NCBI RefSeq assembly: GCF_001624695.1
Contig: NZ_JSEP01000004.1
Span: 124,001-188,000 of the forward strand
Length of the DNA: 64,000 nt
Direction of reading: 5' to 3'
DNA from: Labrenzia sp. OB1
GTDB taxonomy: Bacteria; Pseudomonadota; Alphaproteobacteria; Rhizobiales; Stappiaceae
Shown: positions 30,369 through 38,577 of the stretch, one piece after another
How positions within the stretch are numbered: position 1 is the stretch's first letter
Layout: the number at the start of each line of letters is the position of its first letter
Position numbers and translations under genes: made by a program
Notes under the pieces: model-generated
The model's input: the letters and a program-made list of their open reading frames with translations, nothing else
The model's database searches: none
Told to the model about the DNA's origin: nothing

Positions 30369-30389
30369 AAGCCGGGGCAAACCCGGCTT
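30369..30389. terminator. Hairpin between convergent LacI and dehydrogenase genes
   Basis: AAGCCGGG, GCAAA loop, CCCGGCTT: a perfect 8-bp stem 29 bp past the regulator stop, followed on the plus strand by CCGGCTGTTTT. Confidence 0.55.
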
Positions 30390-30399
30390 CCGGCTGTTT

Positions 30400-31533
30400 T
30401 CAGCGGAACATCGGCGGCCGGGCGTCCATCCACGCACCCTGGTTTTTCGCCGAAGCCACGGCAGTGTGCACTGCCGCCATCGACCGCACGCCTGCGGCAG
30501 CGTCCGGCAGGCCGTCGCGGACCTCGCCCCGGATCGCATCGGCCAGATCGCAATAGATGTTGGCCACCGCCAGCGGGAACCCTTCGGGATGCGCGATGGA
30601 AACGCGCGACAAACGTTGCGCGTCTGCGTGCAAGCCGCTCTCGCCCTTCTCGATGATCTGGGTGCGGCCGTCAACCGGTGTGTAGATCAGCTGGTTGGGC
30701 TGCTCGGAATGCCAGCGCAGGCCGCCGGTTTCGCCAAACACCTGGATATCGAAACCATGCTGGCGACCAATCGCAACCGATGACGTCCACAGTCGCCCGA
30801 CCGTTCCGCCCGACAGGCGGAAATTGACCATCGCGTCATCCTCCAGCACGCGGCTGGGGATCGTCGATGCGAAATCGGCGGACAGTGTGGCGACTTCGTC
30901 GTTGCAGATGAAGCTGGCCATGTGAAGTGCATGAATGCCGCAATCCGCGAACTGGCCGGAAACTCCGGCCATCGCCGGATCATAGCGCCAGCGGACGCGG
31001 GGGTTGTCAGCATCTGCCGCATCGCCGTGATGGCCGTGGCTGAAATTGGTGACCACAAGGCGCACCTTGCCGATCTCGCCCGCCTGCACCATTGCCCGCG
31101 CCTGACGCACCATCGGATAGGCCGAGTAGCAATAGTTCACCGCGCAGATCTTTCCTGCGGCCTTGGCCACCTGGACGATCTCCTCACCTTCGTCGACCTG
31201 CATGGTCATCGGCTTTTCGCACAACACGTTGAACCCGGCCTCAAGGAAGGCTTTGGTGATCTCGAAATGCGTGGAGTTCGGTGTCGCCACCGTAACCAGA
31301 TCCACCTTGTCGGCGCGGCCCCGTTCTCCAGCCAGCATTTCCTGCCAGTCGCCATAGGCCCGGTCCGCCGCCACACCAAGGCTCCGGGCATAGTTACGGC
31401 CTGCTTCCGCGCGGTGGTCCAGCGCGCCGGCGGTGAACTCGAAAAGCCCGTCGGCCTGTGCGCCCAGCCGGTGCGCCGGTCCAATCTGACTGCCCTCACC
31501 GCCGCCGATCATGCCCCATTTCAATTTTGCCAT
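30400..31533 (-). CDS. Gfo/Idh/MocA-family dehydrogenase, probable inositol dehydrogenase
   Basis: A 377-residue NAD(P)-dependent oxidoreductase. The Rossmann motif is GMIGGGEGSQIG and the family EKP motif appears as CEKPMTM (about residue 104). The C-terminal Gfo/Idh alpha/beta domain follows. It is the third gene of an operon with IolG-like and IolE-like genes. Oxidation of scyllo- or another inositol isomer is likely, but isomer and cofactor cannot be read from sequence. The ATG at 31533 has GGGAAAGG upstream. Confidence 0.8.
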   Translation of the reverse strand: MAKLKWGMIGGGEGSQIGPAHRLGAQADGLFEFTAGALDHRAEAGRNYARSLGVAADRAYGDWQEMLAGERGRADKVDLVTVATPNSTHFEITKAFLEAGFNVLCEKPMTMQVDEGEEIVQVAKAAGKICAVNYCYSAYPMVRQARAMVQAGEIGKVRLVVTNFSHGHHGDAADADNPRVRWRYDPAMAGVSGQFADCGIHALHMASFICNDEVATLSADFASTIPSRVLEDDAMVNFRLSGGTVGRLWTSSVAIGRQHGFDIQVFGETGGLRWHSEQPNQLIYTPVDGRTQIIEKGESGLHADAQRLSRVSIAHPEGFPLAVANIYCDLADAIRGEVRDGLPDAAAGVRSMAAVHTAVASAKNQGAWMDARPPMFR

Positions 31534-31593
31534 GTCTTTGCCTTTCCCGGCATTACTATGTTTGAAAGTCACCAACCAGATCCCGGCAGGCAG

Positions 31594-32484
31594 TCAGAAT
31601 CCGATGGATTGCAGGTATTCGCGGTTGGCCCGCGCGTCCTCGAGCGGGGTGCCCGGCATGGTGGGGTCGCAGTCCTGCTCGACCGTGCACCAGCCTTCGA
31701 ACCCGGCATCCAGAAGGCGTTGACGGACGGCGGGGAAATCCACGTCCCCCTGACCGAGATTACAGAAAATGCCTTGACCGCAGGCCTTGTAGAAGTCGGT
31801 GCGTTTGGCGACCACGTCGGCTTTGATCACCGGGTTTATGTCCTTGAAGTGCATGTAGGAGATGCGGTCCATGTGGCGATCCATGAAAGCCACCGGGTCA
31901 AACCCGGCATAGCTGTGATGGCCGGTGTCGAAACAGATCTTCAGGATGGTTTCATCGACCTCGTCCAGCAGGCGCTCGAGCTCCGGCTCGAAGTCCATGA
32001 AACCGGCGGCATGGGCGTGCATGCCGACGGTCAGGCCGTATTCCTCGGTGCCCATCCTGGCAATCGTTTCGATACGCTCGCGGAATGCGGTCCATTCTGC
32101 CGGCCCCATCTGTTCGGCCTCATCCGCCCGCCCGGCCGTCGGGGCGCGGCGGGGCGAGATGCTGTCGATCAGCACCAGATGCCTTGCACCATGCGCCACC
32201 AGCGCCTTGCAGGTGCGGCGGCTCGCGTCCAGGACTTCATCCCATTTCGCGGGATCATGGAAGGGGCGGAACACGACACCACCGATGATTTCCAGATTGC
32301 GTTCCGCCAGCGCGGGCGCAAGAATGGCGGGATTCTCGGGCATGTAACCGATGGGCCCGAGTTCGATTCCCTTGTATCCCGCGCCTGCGCACTGGTCCAG
32401 GACCGACTGCCATGTGGGATAGGAAGGGTCGCTTGGAAATTCGATGCCCCACGAACACGGGGCATTGCCAATGCGAATAGTCAT
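31594..32484 (-). CDS. IolE/IolI-like TIM-barrel protein, probable inosose dehydratase or isomerase
   Basis: A 296-residue xylose-isomerase-like TIM barrel. It begins with RIGNAPCSWGIEFPSD and has metal-ligand segments KICFDTGHHSYAG, YMHFKD and GQGDVDFP. IolE (2-keto-myo-inositol dehydratase) and IolI (inosose isomerase) both belong to this fold. No other iolE is present in the locus, so this gene probably supplies the dehydratase step between the dehydrogenases and IolD. It lies 21 bp downstream of the IolG-like gene. Confidence 0.75.
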   Translation of the reverse strand: MTIRIGNAPCSWGIEFPSDPSYPTWQSVLDQCAGAGYKGIELGPIGYMPENPAILAPALAERNLEIIGGVVFRPFHDPAKWDEVLDASRRTCKALVAHGARHLVLIDSISPRRAPTAGRADEAEQMGPAEWTAFRERIETIARMGTEEYGLTVGMHAHAAGFMDFEPELERLLDEVDETILKICFDTGHHSYAGFDPVAFMDRHMDRISYMHFKDINPVIKADVVAKRTDFYKACGQGIFCNLGQGDVDFPAVRQRLLDAGFEGWCTVEQDCDPTMPGTPLEDARANREYLQSIGF

Positions 32485-32505
32485 TTTGCGTAGCCTTTCA
32501 GATGC

Positions 32506-33609
32506 TCAGAACGCCGCCACGTCCTGCCAGGTTTTCGATTCGCAAGATGCGAGGGCGGTGGCAACGATGCGGTTGACCTCCATCCCGTCGCGAAAGGTCG
32601 GCCAGACCGGCTTGCCTGTGTCGATGGCCGTCAGGAAATCCTTGGCCTCGATGATGATCTGGTCCTGGTAGCCGGTGCCGTGGCCCGGCCCCTGACAGAA
32701 GGGTTCGTAATCCGGATGCGCGGGGCCTGCCAGGATTTTGGTGAAGCCACGCGTCGCATCCGGGCCTTCCATACGATAGAGCCACAGGGCGTTCTGATCT
32801 TCCTGATCGAAGCGGATGGCGCCCTTTGTGCCGGAGATCTCGTAGGCATAACCCATCTTGCGTCCGGTCGAGATCCGGCTGAAATACATCTGCCCCATGG
32901 CGCCGTTTTCGAAGCGGCACATCATCTGGGCGTGATCGTCGTTGGTGACGCTGCCGCCGGGCCGCTCGGAGTGCACGGTTTCGACCTCGGCGATCAGGCG
33001 TGTGATCGGGCCGATCAGGGCCAGTGCGCCATTGATCATGTGTGGCGCCAGGTCCCCCATGGTGCCATTCGACATGCCCGTTGTGCGCCAGGTTGCGGGA
33101 GCCTGCGGGTCGGCGAGAAAATCTTCCGTGTGCTCGCCGCGAAACCATGTGACCTCGCCAATTTCGCCGTCCGTCACCAATTGGCGCGCAAAGCGGCTGG
33201 CGGGGGTGCGGATATAGTTGAAACCCACCATGTTGATGGCGCCGCTTGCCGTTGCGGCGGCCACCATCGCGCGGCTGTCGTCCAGCGAGGCGCCAAGCGG
33301 CTTTTCACAAAAGACCGGCTTGCCGAGGGCGAATGCGGCTTCGGCGGCGGCGCGATGCGTGTCTTGCGGTGACGCGATGATCACGGCTTCGACCCCGGGA
33401 TCCCGGACAAGGTCGAGCCAGGACTCCGTGCACCGGGCAAAGCCATAGGCACGCCGGTATCGCTCGGCGCTTTCCATGCTGGTGGCGCAGATCATTTCCA
33501 GCCGGGGGCGGAGCGCGGTGTTGAACACGGCAGCAACGCTGGCCATGGCGACAGCGTGGGCCTTGCCCATGTAGCCGCCGCCGATGATTCCGATGCCGAT
33601 GTCTTTCAT
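32506..33609 (-). CDS. iolG: Gfo/Idh/MocA-family dehydrogenase, IolG-like inositol 2-dehydrogenase
   Basis: A 367-residue NAD-dependent oxidoreductase with GIGIIGGGYMGKAHA at the N-terminus and CEKPLGASLDD (about residue 98). It is the first gene of the minus-strand operon and divergent from iolD, with an operator palindrome in between. I assign the first step of inositol oxidation to it by position; the second dehydrogenase of the operon may handle another isomer, and the two could be swapped. Confidence 0.72.
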   Translation of the reverse strand: MKDIGIGIIGGGYMGKAHAVAMASVAAVFNTALRPRLEMICATSMESAERYRRAYGFARCTESWLDLVRDPGVEAVIIASPQDTHRAAAEAAFALGKPVFCEKPLGASLDDSRAMVAAATASGAINMVGFNYIRTPASRFARQLVTDGEIGEVTWFRGEHTEDFLADPQAPATWRTTGMSNGTMGDLAPHMINGALALIGPITRLIAEVETVHSERPGGSVTNDDHAQMMCRFENGAMGQMYFSRISTGRKMGYAYEISGTKGAIRFDQEDQNALWLYRMEGPDATRGFTKILAGPAHPDYEPFCQGPGHGTGYQDQIIIEAKDFLTAIDTGKPVWPTFRDGMEVNRIVATALASCESKTWQDVAAF

Positions 33610-33635
33610 TCAGCTTGCTCCCAACGGAAATATAA

Positions 33636-33653
33636 TTTGCAACCGGTTGCAAA
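33636..33653. promoter_or_regulatory. Probable LacI-type operator, iolG/iolD promoter region
   Basis: TTTGCAACCGGTTGCAAA is a perfect 18-bp palindrome between divergent iolG and iolD. It shares its 16-bp core exactly with the site at 29244-29259. Confidence 0.82.
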
Positions 33654-33684
33654 CCTTGTATCTTGAGATTAGAAACCACGCAAG

Positions 33685-33700
33685 TTGCAATCGGTTCATG
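33685..33700. promoter_or_regulatory. Degenerate second LacI-type operator upstream of iolD
   Basis: TTGCAATCGGTTCATG keeps the left half-site and centre of the operator 49 bp downstream of the perfect site and 30 bp before the iolD start. The right half is degenerate. Paired sites could allow looping or cooperative repression. Confidence 0.5.
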
Positions 33701-33729
33701 ACCGGAAATTCCCAAGAGGGCCTGCCAAG

Positions 33730-35601
33730 ATGAGCAAGGTAAGTGAAAAACTCCGCCTGACGACCTCGCAGGCGATCATTCGCTGGCTGTCCAATCAGTT
33801 CATCGAAATCGACGGAGAGGAACTGCGCGTCTGCGGCGGCGGCTTCGGCATTTTCGGTCATGGCAATGTGACTTGTCTGGGGGAGGCGCTGAATTCGGTT
33901 CGCGAGGAACTTCCGCTTTATCGCGGACAAAACGAGCAGAGCATGGGATTTGCCGCGGCGGGCTATGCAAAGCAATGGCTGCGCCAGCGGTTCATGTTCT
34001 GCACCGCGAGTGCCGGTCCGGGCACGTCGAATCTTTTGACCAGTGCGGCGCTGGCCCATGCAAACCGGCTGCCGATGCTGCTGTTGTGCGGCGATACCTA
34101 TGCCACCCGGTTGCCTGACCCGGTGCTGCAGCAGATGGAGAACTTCGGCGACCCGACATTCGGGGTGAACGACGCCTTCAAGCCGGTGGTGCGCTACTGG
34201 GACCGGATCAATCATCCGGCGCAGATACTGTCCTCGCTTCCGAACGCTCTCGCGACCCTGCTGGATCCGTCGGATTGCGGACCTGCCTTCATCGGGTTGC
34301 CGCAGGACGTTCAGGGGTGGGCATATGACTATCCTGCCATCTGGTTCGAGAAGAAAGTGCACCGCATTCGCCGTCAGACCCCCGATATGGCAGAAATCGC
34401 GGATGCGGTGGCATTGCTGAAAACCGCCCGCAGGCCGATGATCATCGCCGGGGGCGGCGTGCAGTATTCCCGCGCTGTGGAAGAGCTGACCAGCTTTGCC
34501 GAGGCGCACCGGATACCTGTTGTCGAGACCATCGCGGGCCGCGCGAACATGCTGGCGACCCATCCGCTGAACATCGGGCCCATAGGGGTGACCGGGTCGA
34601 ATTCCGCCAACGCCATAGCGGAGCAAGCCGATGTGATCCTCGCCGTGGGTACGCGATTGCAGGATTTCACCACCGGTTCGTGGACCGCCTTTTCCAGGGA
34701 GGCGCGCTTTATCTCGATCAACGCTGCGCGCCATGACGCGGTCAAGCACATGTCCCTGCCGGTTGTCGGCGATGCAAAACTGTCGCTCGAGGCTCTTGCG
34801 GCGGGTGCAGGAGGATATTCGGCGCCGGAAGCATGGGCTGCTGAAGCCAGGGGGCATCGCGCTGACTGGGATGCCTATGTGGCGCAAAACGTGGCGCCTG
34901 GGAACCGGCCCAATTCCTACGCGATGGCGATCGGCGTGGTGAACGATCTGTGTGACCCGCGCGACCGTGTGGTCGCCGCCGCCGGCGGGCTGCCGGCAGA
35001 GGTCACAGCCAACTGGCGCACGCTTGAACCGGGCACGGTGGATGTGGAATTCGGTTTCTCCTGCATGGGGTACGAGATTGCCGGCGCCTGGGGCGCGCGC
35101 ATTGCCCAGACCCAGCGCGAGCCCGAACAGGACACCATCGTTTTCATCGGTGACGGCTCTTACATGATGTTGAATTCGGACGTTTATTCCTCCGTGCTCA
35201 GCCAGAAGAAACTCATCATTCTGGTGCTCGACAACGGCGGTTTTGCAGTGATCAACAAGCTGCAGAACAACACCGGCAACGAGAGTTTCAACAATCTGAT
35301 CGCCGATTGCCCGACCATCCCCGAGCCGTTCGGCGTGGACTTCGAAGCCCATGCGCGCGCGCAGGGGGCAATCGCCGAAACCGTGGCGAACCCGGCCGAG
35401 TTGGGCGAGGCCTTCAAGCGTGCGAAGGCGGCTGAGAAAACCACTGTCATTTGCATGAAGGTGGACGCCTACGAAGGCTGGACCAAGGAAGGGCATACCT
35501 GGTGGGAATGCGGTACCCAGCAGGTCTCTGACGATCCGAAAGTCCGGGCGGCCCATGAAGACTGGGAATCCGCCCGTCCAAGGCAAAGGCAGGGTGTGTG
35601 A
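33730..35601 (+). CDS. iolD: 3D-(3,5/4)-trihydroxycyclohexane-1,2-dione hydrolase
   Basis: A 623-residue thiamine-diphosphate enzyme that opens the ring of the inositol-derived dione to 5-deoxy-glucuronate. The N-terminal TPP-binding Pyr domain has ELRVCGGGFGIFGHGNV and YRGQNEQSMGFAAAGYAK with the catalytic Glu. The PP domain has GDGSYMMLNSDVYSS (GDG...N). The ATG at 33730 gives the usual MSKVSEKLRLTTSQA start. The stop overlaps the iolC start in TGATG. Confidence 0.95.
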   Translation: MSKVSEKLRLTTSQAIIRWLSNQFIEIDGEELRVCGGGFGIFGHGNVTCLGEALNSVREELPLYRGQNEQSMGFAAAGYAKQWLRQRFMFCTASAGPGTSNLLTSAALAHANRLPMLLLCGDTYATRLPDPVLQQMENFGDPTFGVNDAFKPVVRYWDRINHPAQILSSLPNALATLLDPSDCGPAFIGLPQDVQGWAYDYPAIWFEKKVHRIRRQTPDMAEIADAVALLKTARRPMIIAGGGVQYSRAVEELTSFAEAHRIPVVETIAGRANMLATHPLNIGPIGVTGSNSANAIAEQADVILAVGTRLQDFTTGSWTAFSREARFISINAARHDAVKHMSLPVVGDAKLSLEALAAGAGGYSAPEAWAAEARGHRADWDAYVAQNVAPGNRPNSYAMAIGVVNDLCDPRDRVVAAAGGLPAEVTANWRTLEPGTVDVEFGFSCMGYEIAGAWGARIAQTQREPEQDTIVFIGDGSYMMLNSDVYSSVLSQKKLIILVLDNGGFAVINKLQNNTGNESFNNLIADCPTIPEPFGVDFEAHARAQGAIAETVANPAELGEAFKRAKAAEKTTVICMKVDAYEGWTKEGHTWWECGTQQVSDDPKVRAAHEDWESARPRQRQGV

Positions 35602-36581
35602 TGCCCGATCTGGACCGCATGAAGGGCAACAGTTTTGTCATTCTCGGGCGCGCCGGGATGGACCTTTACGCCGACCCGCCCGGCACCAGGACCGAGGATG
35701 CAACACACTTCTTTACCTGCCTCGGAGGATCGTCAGCCAACATCGCCGCGGCCATCACCCGGCATGGCGGTCAGGCTGCGTTGGTCACCACGGTGTCGGA
35801 TGATGCGATCGGGCGTTTTGCGCTCAAGCAACTCGATCTTTACGGCATCGAGCGAACCCATGTGAGGTCGGTCGGCGGCGAGGCGCGGAACTCCCTTGCC
35901 GTTGTGGAAAGCCGGGTCGAGGACCACCAGTCGGTGATTTATCGCAACGGGGCAGCCGATTTCGAAATGACCGTCGAGGATGTGGCGGCGGTTGACTACG
36001 GCAGCTATTCGGCGCTGATCACCACCGGCACGGTGTTTGCCGCCGAACCGTCGCGCAGTGCCACCTTCCACGCCTTCGATGCGGCCCGCGCGGCTGGCCT
36101 TCCGTTGATCTTCGACGTCGATTACCGGCCTTATTCCTGGCCCTCCGCGGAGGTTGCCGCGGACGTCTATTCCCGCGCCGCCGCGATGTGCGACATCATT
36201 GTCGGCAACGATGTCGAATTCGGGTTCATGGCGGGCGACTATGACAAGGGCCTGGACAAGGCCCGCGACCTGGTCGCCACCACTGCCCGGATCGTTGTCT
36301 ACAAGATGGGTGAGGAAGGTGCGATCACGCTGACCCCCGAAGGTGAATTCCGAACCGGCATTTATCCCGTGACGGCCCTGAAGCCCACCGGTGCAGGCGA
36401 CAGTTTCATGGGCGGGTTCATTGCGGGCCTCGCCGACGGACGTGACTTGCGCGATGCGGTTCTGCGCGGCTCTGCCTGCGCTTCGATCGTCGTCAGCCGT
36501 GTCGGCTGCGCGCCTGCCATGCCCACACCCGCCGAGCTTGAGGATTTCCTGTCCACGCACCCCGGCCCCACAACAGCCTAA
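35601..36581 (+). CDS. iolC: 5-dehydro-2-deoxygluconokinase
   Basis: A 326-residue PfkB-family kinase that phosphorylates 2-deoxy-5-keto-gluconate. GGSSANIAAAITRHGG is the substrate-binding signature and PTGAGDSFMGGF the ATP/catalytic Asp signature. DVDYRPYSW is typical of IolC. ATG 35601 overlaps the iolD stop by one base (TGATG), so translation is coupled. Confidence 0.94.
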   Translation: MPDLDRMKGNSFVILGRAGMDLYADPPGTRTEDATHFFTCLGGSSANIAAAITRHGGQAALVTTVSDDAIGRFALKQLDLYGIERTHVRSVGGEARNSLAVVESRVEDHQSVIYRNGAADFEMTVEDVAAVDYGSYSALITTGTVFAAEPSRSATFHAFDAARAAGLPLIFDVDYRPYSWPSAEVAADVYSRAAAMCDIIVGNDVEFGFMAGDYDKGLDKARDLVATTARIVVYKMGEEGAITLTPEGEFRTGIYPVTALKPTGAGDSFMGGFIAGLADGRDLRDAVLRGSACASIVVSRVGCAPAMPTPAELEDFLSTHPGPTTA

Positions 36582-36594
36582 AAGGGAAGAAGAC

Positions 36595-37437
36595 ATGCAT
36601 ATCGCGCCCCATGACAACCACAACAAGCCGATTGTCGACGTCGACAACCCGTTGGTCCCACTGAACTATTTCAACATCGTCAAGCTGCGGAAGGGGGATG
36701 CGTTCGAATATTGCGTCCCCGGCTATGAGACCTGCATCGTACCGGCGACGGGCACCGTGGATGTCGAGATCGAAGGCGTTCGCTTCGACGCTCTCGGCAA
36801 TCGCACTGTTGATGTCTGGGACGGCGAGCCCGAGGGCGTCTATGTGCCGGTCGGCGCCAGAGTGACAATCGTCTGCACCTCCGATGAAACCGAAACCTTC
36901 ATCGCGGGCGCGAAATACGACAAGGTTCTGGAGCCCTTCGATGTGCGTGGCGACGGCATCGACCGTGTGCAATACGGCTCCGATGACACCAAGACCCACC
37001 GCAAGATCAAGCACATTCTCGGCGCCAACCATCACGACAAGGTCGGACGGCTTCTGGTCAGCGAGTTGTTCACCGTCGGTCAGGGCGGATGGTCCGGGTT
37101 CCCAAGCCACAAACACGACACCGACCGCCTCCCCGTCGAGACCCGTCATGACGAAACCTATAACTTCAGGTTCAGGCCCAACTACGGCTCCGGCGTGCAG
37201 ATGCTCCAGCGCGAGGACAACAAGCCCGGCGACGCCTATCACATTATGGATGGCTCCACGATCTGCCTCGACAAGGGCTATCACCCCTGCGCCGCCCTGC
37301 CCGGATACGAGATGTATTATTTCACCATCCTCGGCGGTTTGAGCCAGCGATCCCTGGTGCAGTATTTCCAGCCGACCCATGCCGCGCAGCTGGAAACCAT
37401 ACCGGGTATCAAGGACATGATCGCGAAGTTCAAATGA
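36595..37437 (+). CDS. iolB: 5-deoxy-glucuronate isomerase
   Basis: A 280-residue cupin-type isomerase of the KduI/IolB family. WSGFPSHKHDTD holds His metal ligands and RHDETYNFRF a further Glu. HPCAALPGYEMYYF is conserved near the C-terminus. The ATG at 36595 is preceded by AAGGGAAGA; the ORF is open far upstream within iolC but unsupported. The stop overlaps the next gene by ATGA. Confidence 0.94.
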   Translation: MHIAPHDNHNKPIVDVDNPLVPLNYFNIVKLRKGDAFEYCVPGYETCIVPATGTVDVEIEGVRFDALGNRTVDVWDGEPEGVYVPVGARVTIVCTSDETETFIAGAKYDKVLEPFDVRGDGIDRVQYGSDDTKTHRKIKHILGANHHDKVGRLLVSELFTVGQGGWSGFPSHKHDTDRLPVETRHDETYNFRFRPNYGSGVQMLQREDNKPGDAYHIMDGSTICLDKGYHPCAALPGYEMYYFTILGGLSQRSLVQYFQPTHAAQLETIPGIKDMIAKFK

Positions 37438-38264
37438 CCCTTGTCACCTTGTCGGATGTGCTGCAACCCGCCCTGAAAGGCCACTACGCCGTGGCCGGAC
37501 TGGTCACATTGGGTTGGGAGGACATGCGCGCCTATGTGGCCGCGGCCGAGGCTGAGAACGTACCCGTCATTCTGCAGGCCGGGCCGGGGTGCCGCGAACA
37601 CACACCCTTGCCTGTGTTGGGCAAGATGTTCCGGCATCTGGCAGGGAACGCTTCTGTTCCTGTCGTGGCCCATCTGGACCACGGGTACACATCGGACGAA
37701 TGCAGGCAAGCACTGGACGCCGGGTTCACGTCGATCATGTTCGACGGCTCGCGCCATCCCCTGCAACAGAATATCGACGAAACGGCAGCCATCGCTGAAA
37801 TGGCGCATGCCGCAGGCGTTTCCTGCGAAGGTGAGATCGGTTTTGTCGGCTATTCCGGCGGCGAAGCATCCGCCGGCACCGATCCTGAGGAAGCCGAGAA
37901 ATTTGCCCGGGAAACAGCGGTCGACGCGATGGCGATCTCTGTCGGCAACGTGCACCTGCAGCAGGACAAGCAAGGCGGGCTCGACGAGCCCCGCATCCGC
38001 GTGATCGAAGCCGTGACGACCGTGCCGCTGGTCATTCACGGAGGCTCGGGCGTGCCGGTGGAACAGCGCACCGCGCTGGCCCGGGGGTCTTCCATCTGCA
38101 AATTCAATATCGGCACGGAGCTGCGCATGGCGTTCGGTCAGGCACTGCGCGAGGCGGTCAGCAGCGATCCGTCCCGCTTCGACCGGAATTCAATCCTGAA
38201 GGACACCCACGACCCGGTGGTCGCAGCGACGCGGCAGGTTCTCAGCGCTTTCAAGGCGAATTGA
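37434..38264 (+). CDS. iolJ: Class II aldolase IolJ, 6-phospho-5-dehydro-2-deoxy-D-gluconate aldolase
   Basis: A 276-residue zinc aldolase of the FBP class II family that splits DKGP into dihydroxyacetone phosphate and malonate semialdehyde. HLDHGYTSDE and the zinc/catalytic segment VIHGGSGVP are present, as is FDGSRHP. It overlaps iolB by ATGA and ends the D-C-B-J operon. Malonate semialdehyde dehydrogenase (iolA/mmsA) is not in the window. Confidence 0.92.
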   Translation: MTLVTLSDVLQPALKGHYAVAGLVTLGWEDMRAYVAAAEAENVPVILQAGPGCREHTPLPVLGKMFRHLAGNASVPVVAHLDHGYTSDECRQALDAGFTSIMFDGSRHPLQQNIDETAAIAEMAHAAGVSCEGEIGFVGYSGGEASAGTDPEEAEKFARETAVDAMAISVGNVHLQQDKQGGLDEPRIRVIEAVTTVPLVIHGGSGVPVEQRTALARGSSICKFNIGTELRMAFGQALREAVSSDPSRFDRNSILKDTHDPVVAATRQVLSAFKAN

Positions 38265-38570
38265 GACCAACCGGCAATCGACATCGACAGGTTACTGCCA
38301 TATCGATTGAGCGGTTGAACCAGCTCACGGCCTTGCGGCTCCAGAATACCGGCTACTGAAAGAGTGACGTCGTGGAGTGTGCTGCCGGCGCCGTGGACGC
38401 TCAGGGCGTGACCCGCCGCAAGGTGAGATTGATCCGCCCGCTGGTCTCCAGCGGTGTCGACTTGCCTTTCAGAACCCTGTCGATGCCGTGAAAGGCGAAT
38501 CTCGCCTCGCCTCCAAGCACCGCCACGTCGCCGGATTGCAGGCGGAAGGACTTCGTCGGGTCCTTTCGGG
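38265..38570. other. Region between iolJ and the aminotransferase gene
   Basis: Apart from the alkB fragment listed separately, I see no gene here. The first 136 bp have no recognised element and no obvious iolJ terminator. Confidence 0.4.
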
Positions 38571-38577
38571 TCAAGCC
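38401..38577 (-). pseudogene. alkB: 3' remnant of an alkB gene
   Basis: On the minus strand 58 codons read GLTRKDPTKSFRLQSGDVAV to NLTLRRVTP, matching the C-terminal quarter of the intact alkB at 44321-44947 at about 85-90% nucleotide identity by eye. The match begins abruptly at the Gly-Leu pair, inside the stop region of the aminotransferase gene; the upstream part of alkB, including the His-x-Asp iron ligands, is gone. It cannot encode a working dioxygenase. It has the same orientation as the intact copy, so the two form direct repeats around the accessory module. Confidence 0.88.

Noticed and set aside
33610-35586. 658-residue open frame opposite iolD
   Set aside because: Antisense shadow; iolD has complete family motifs.
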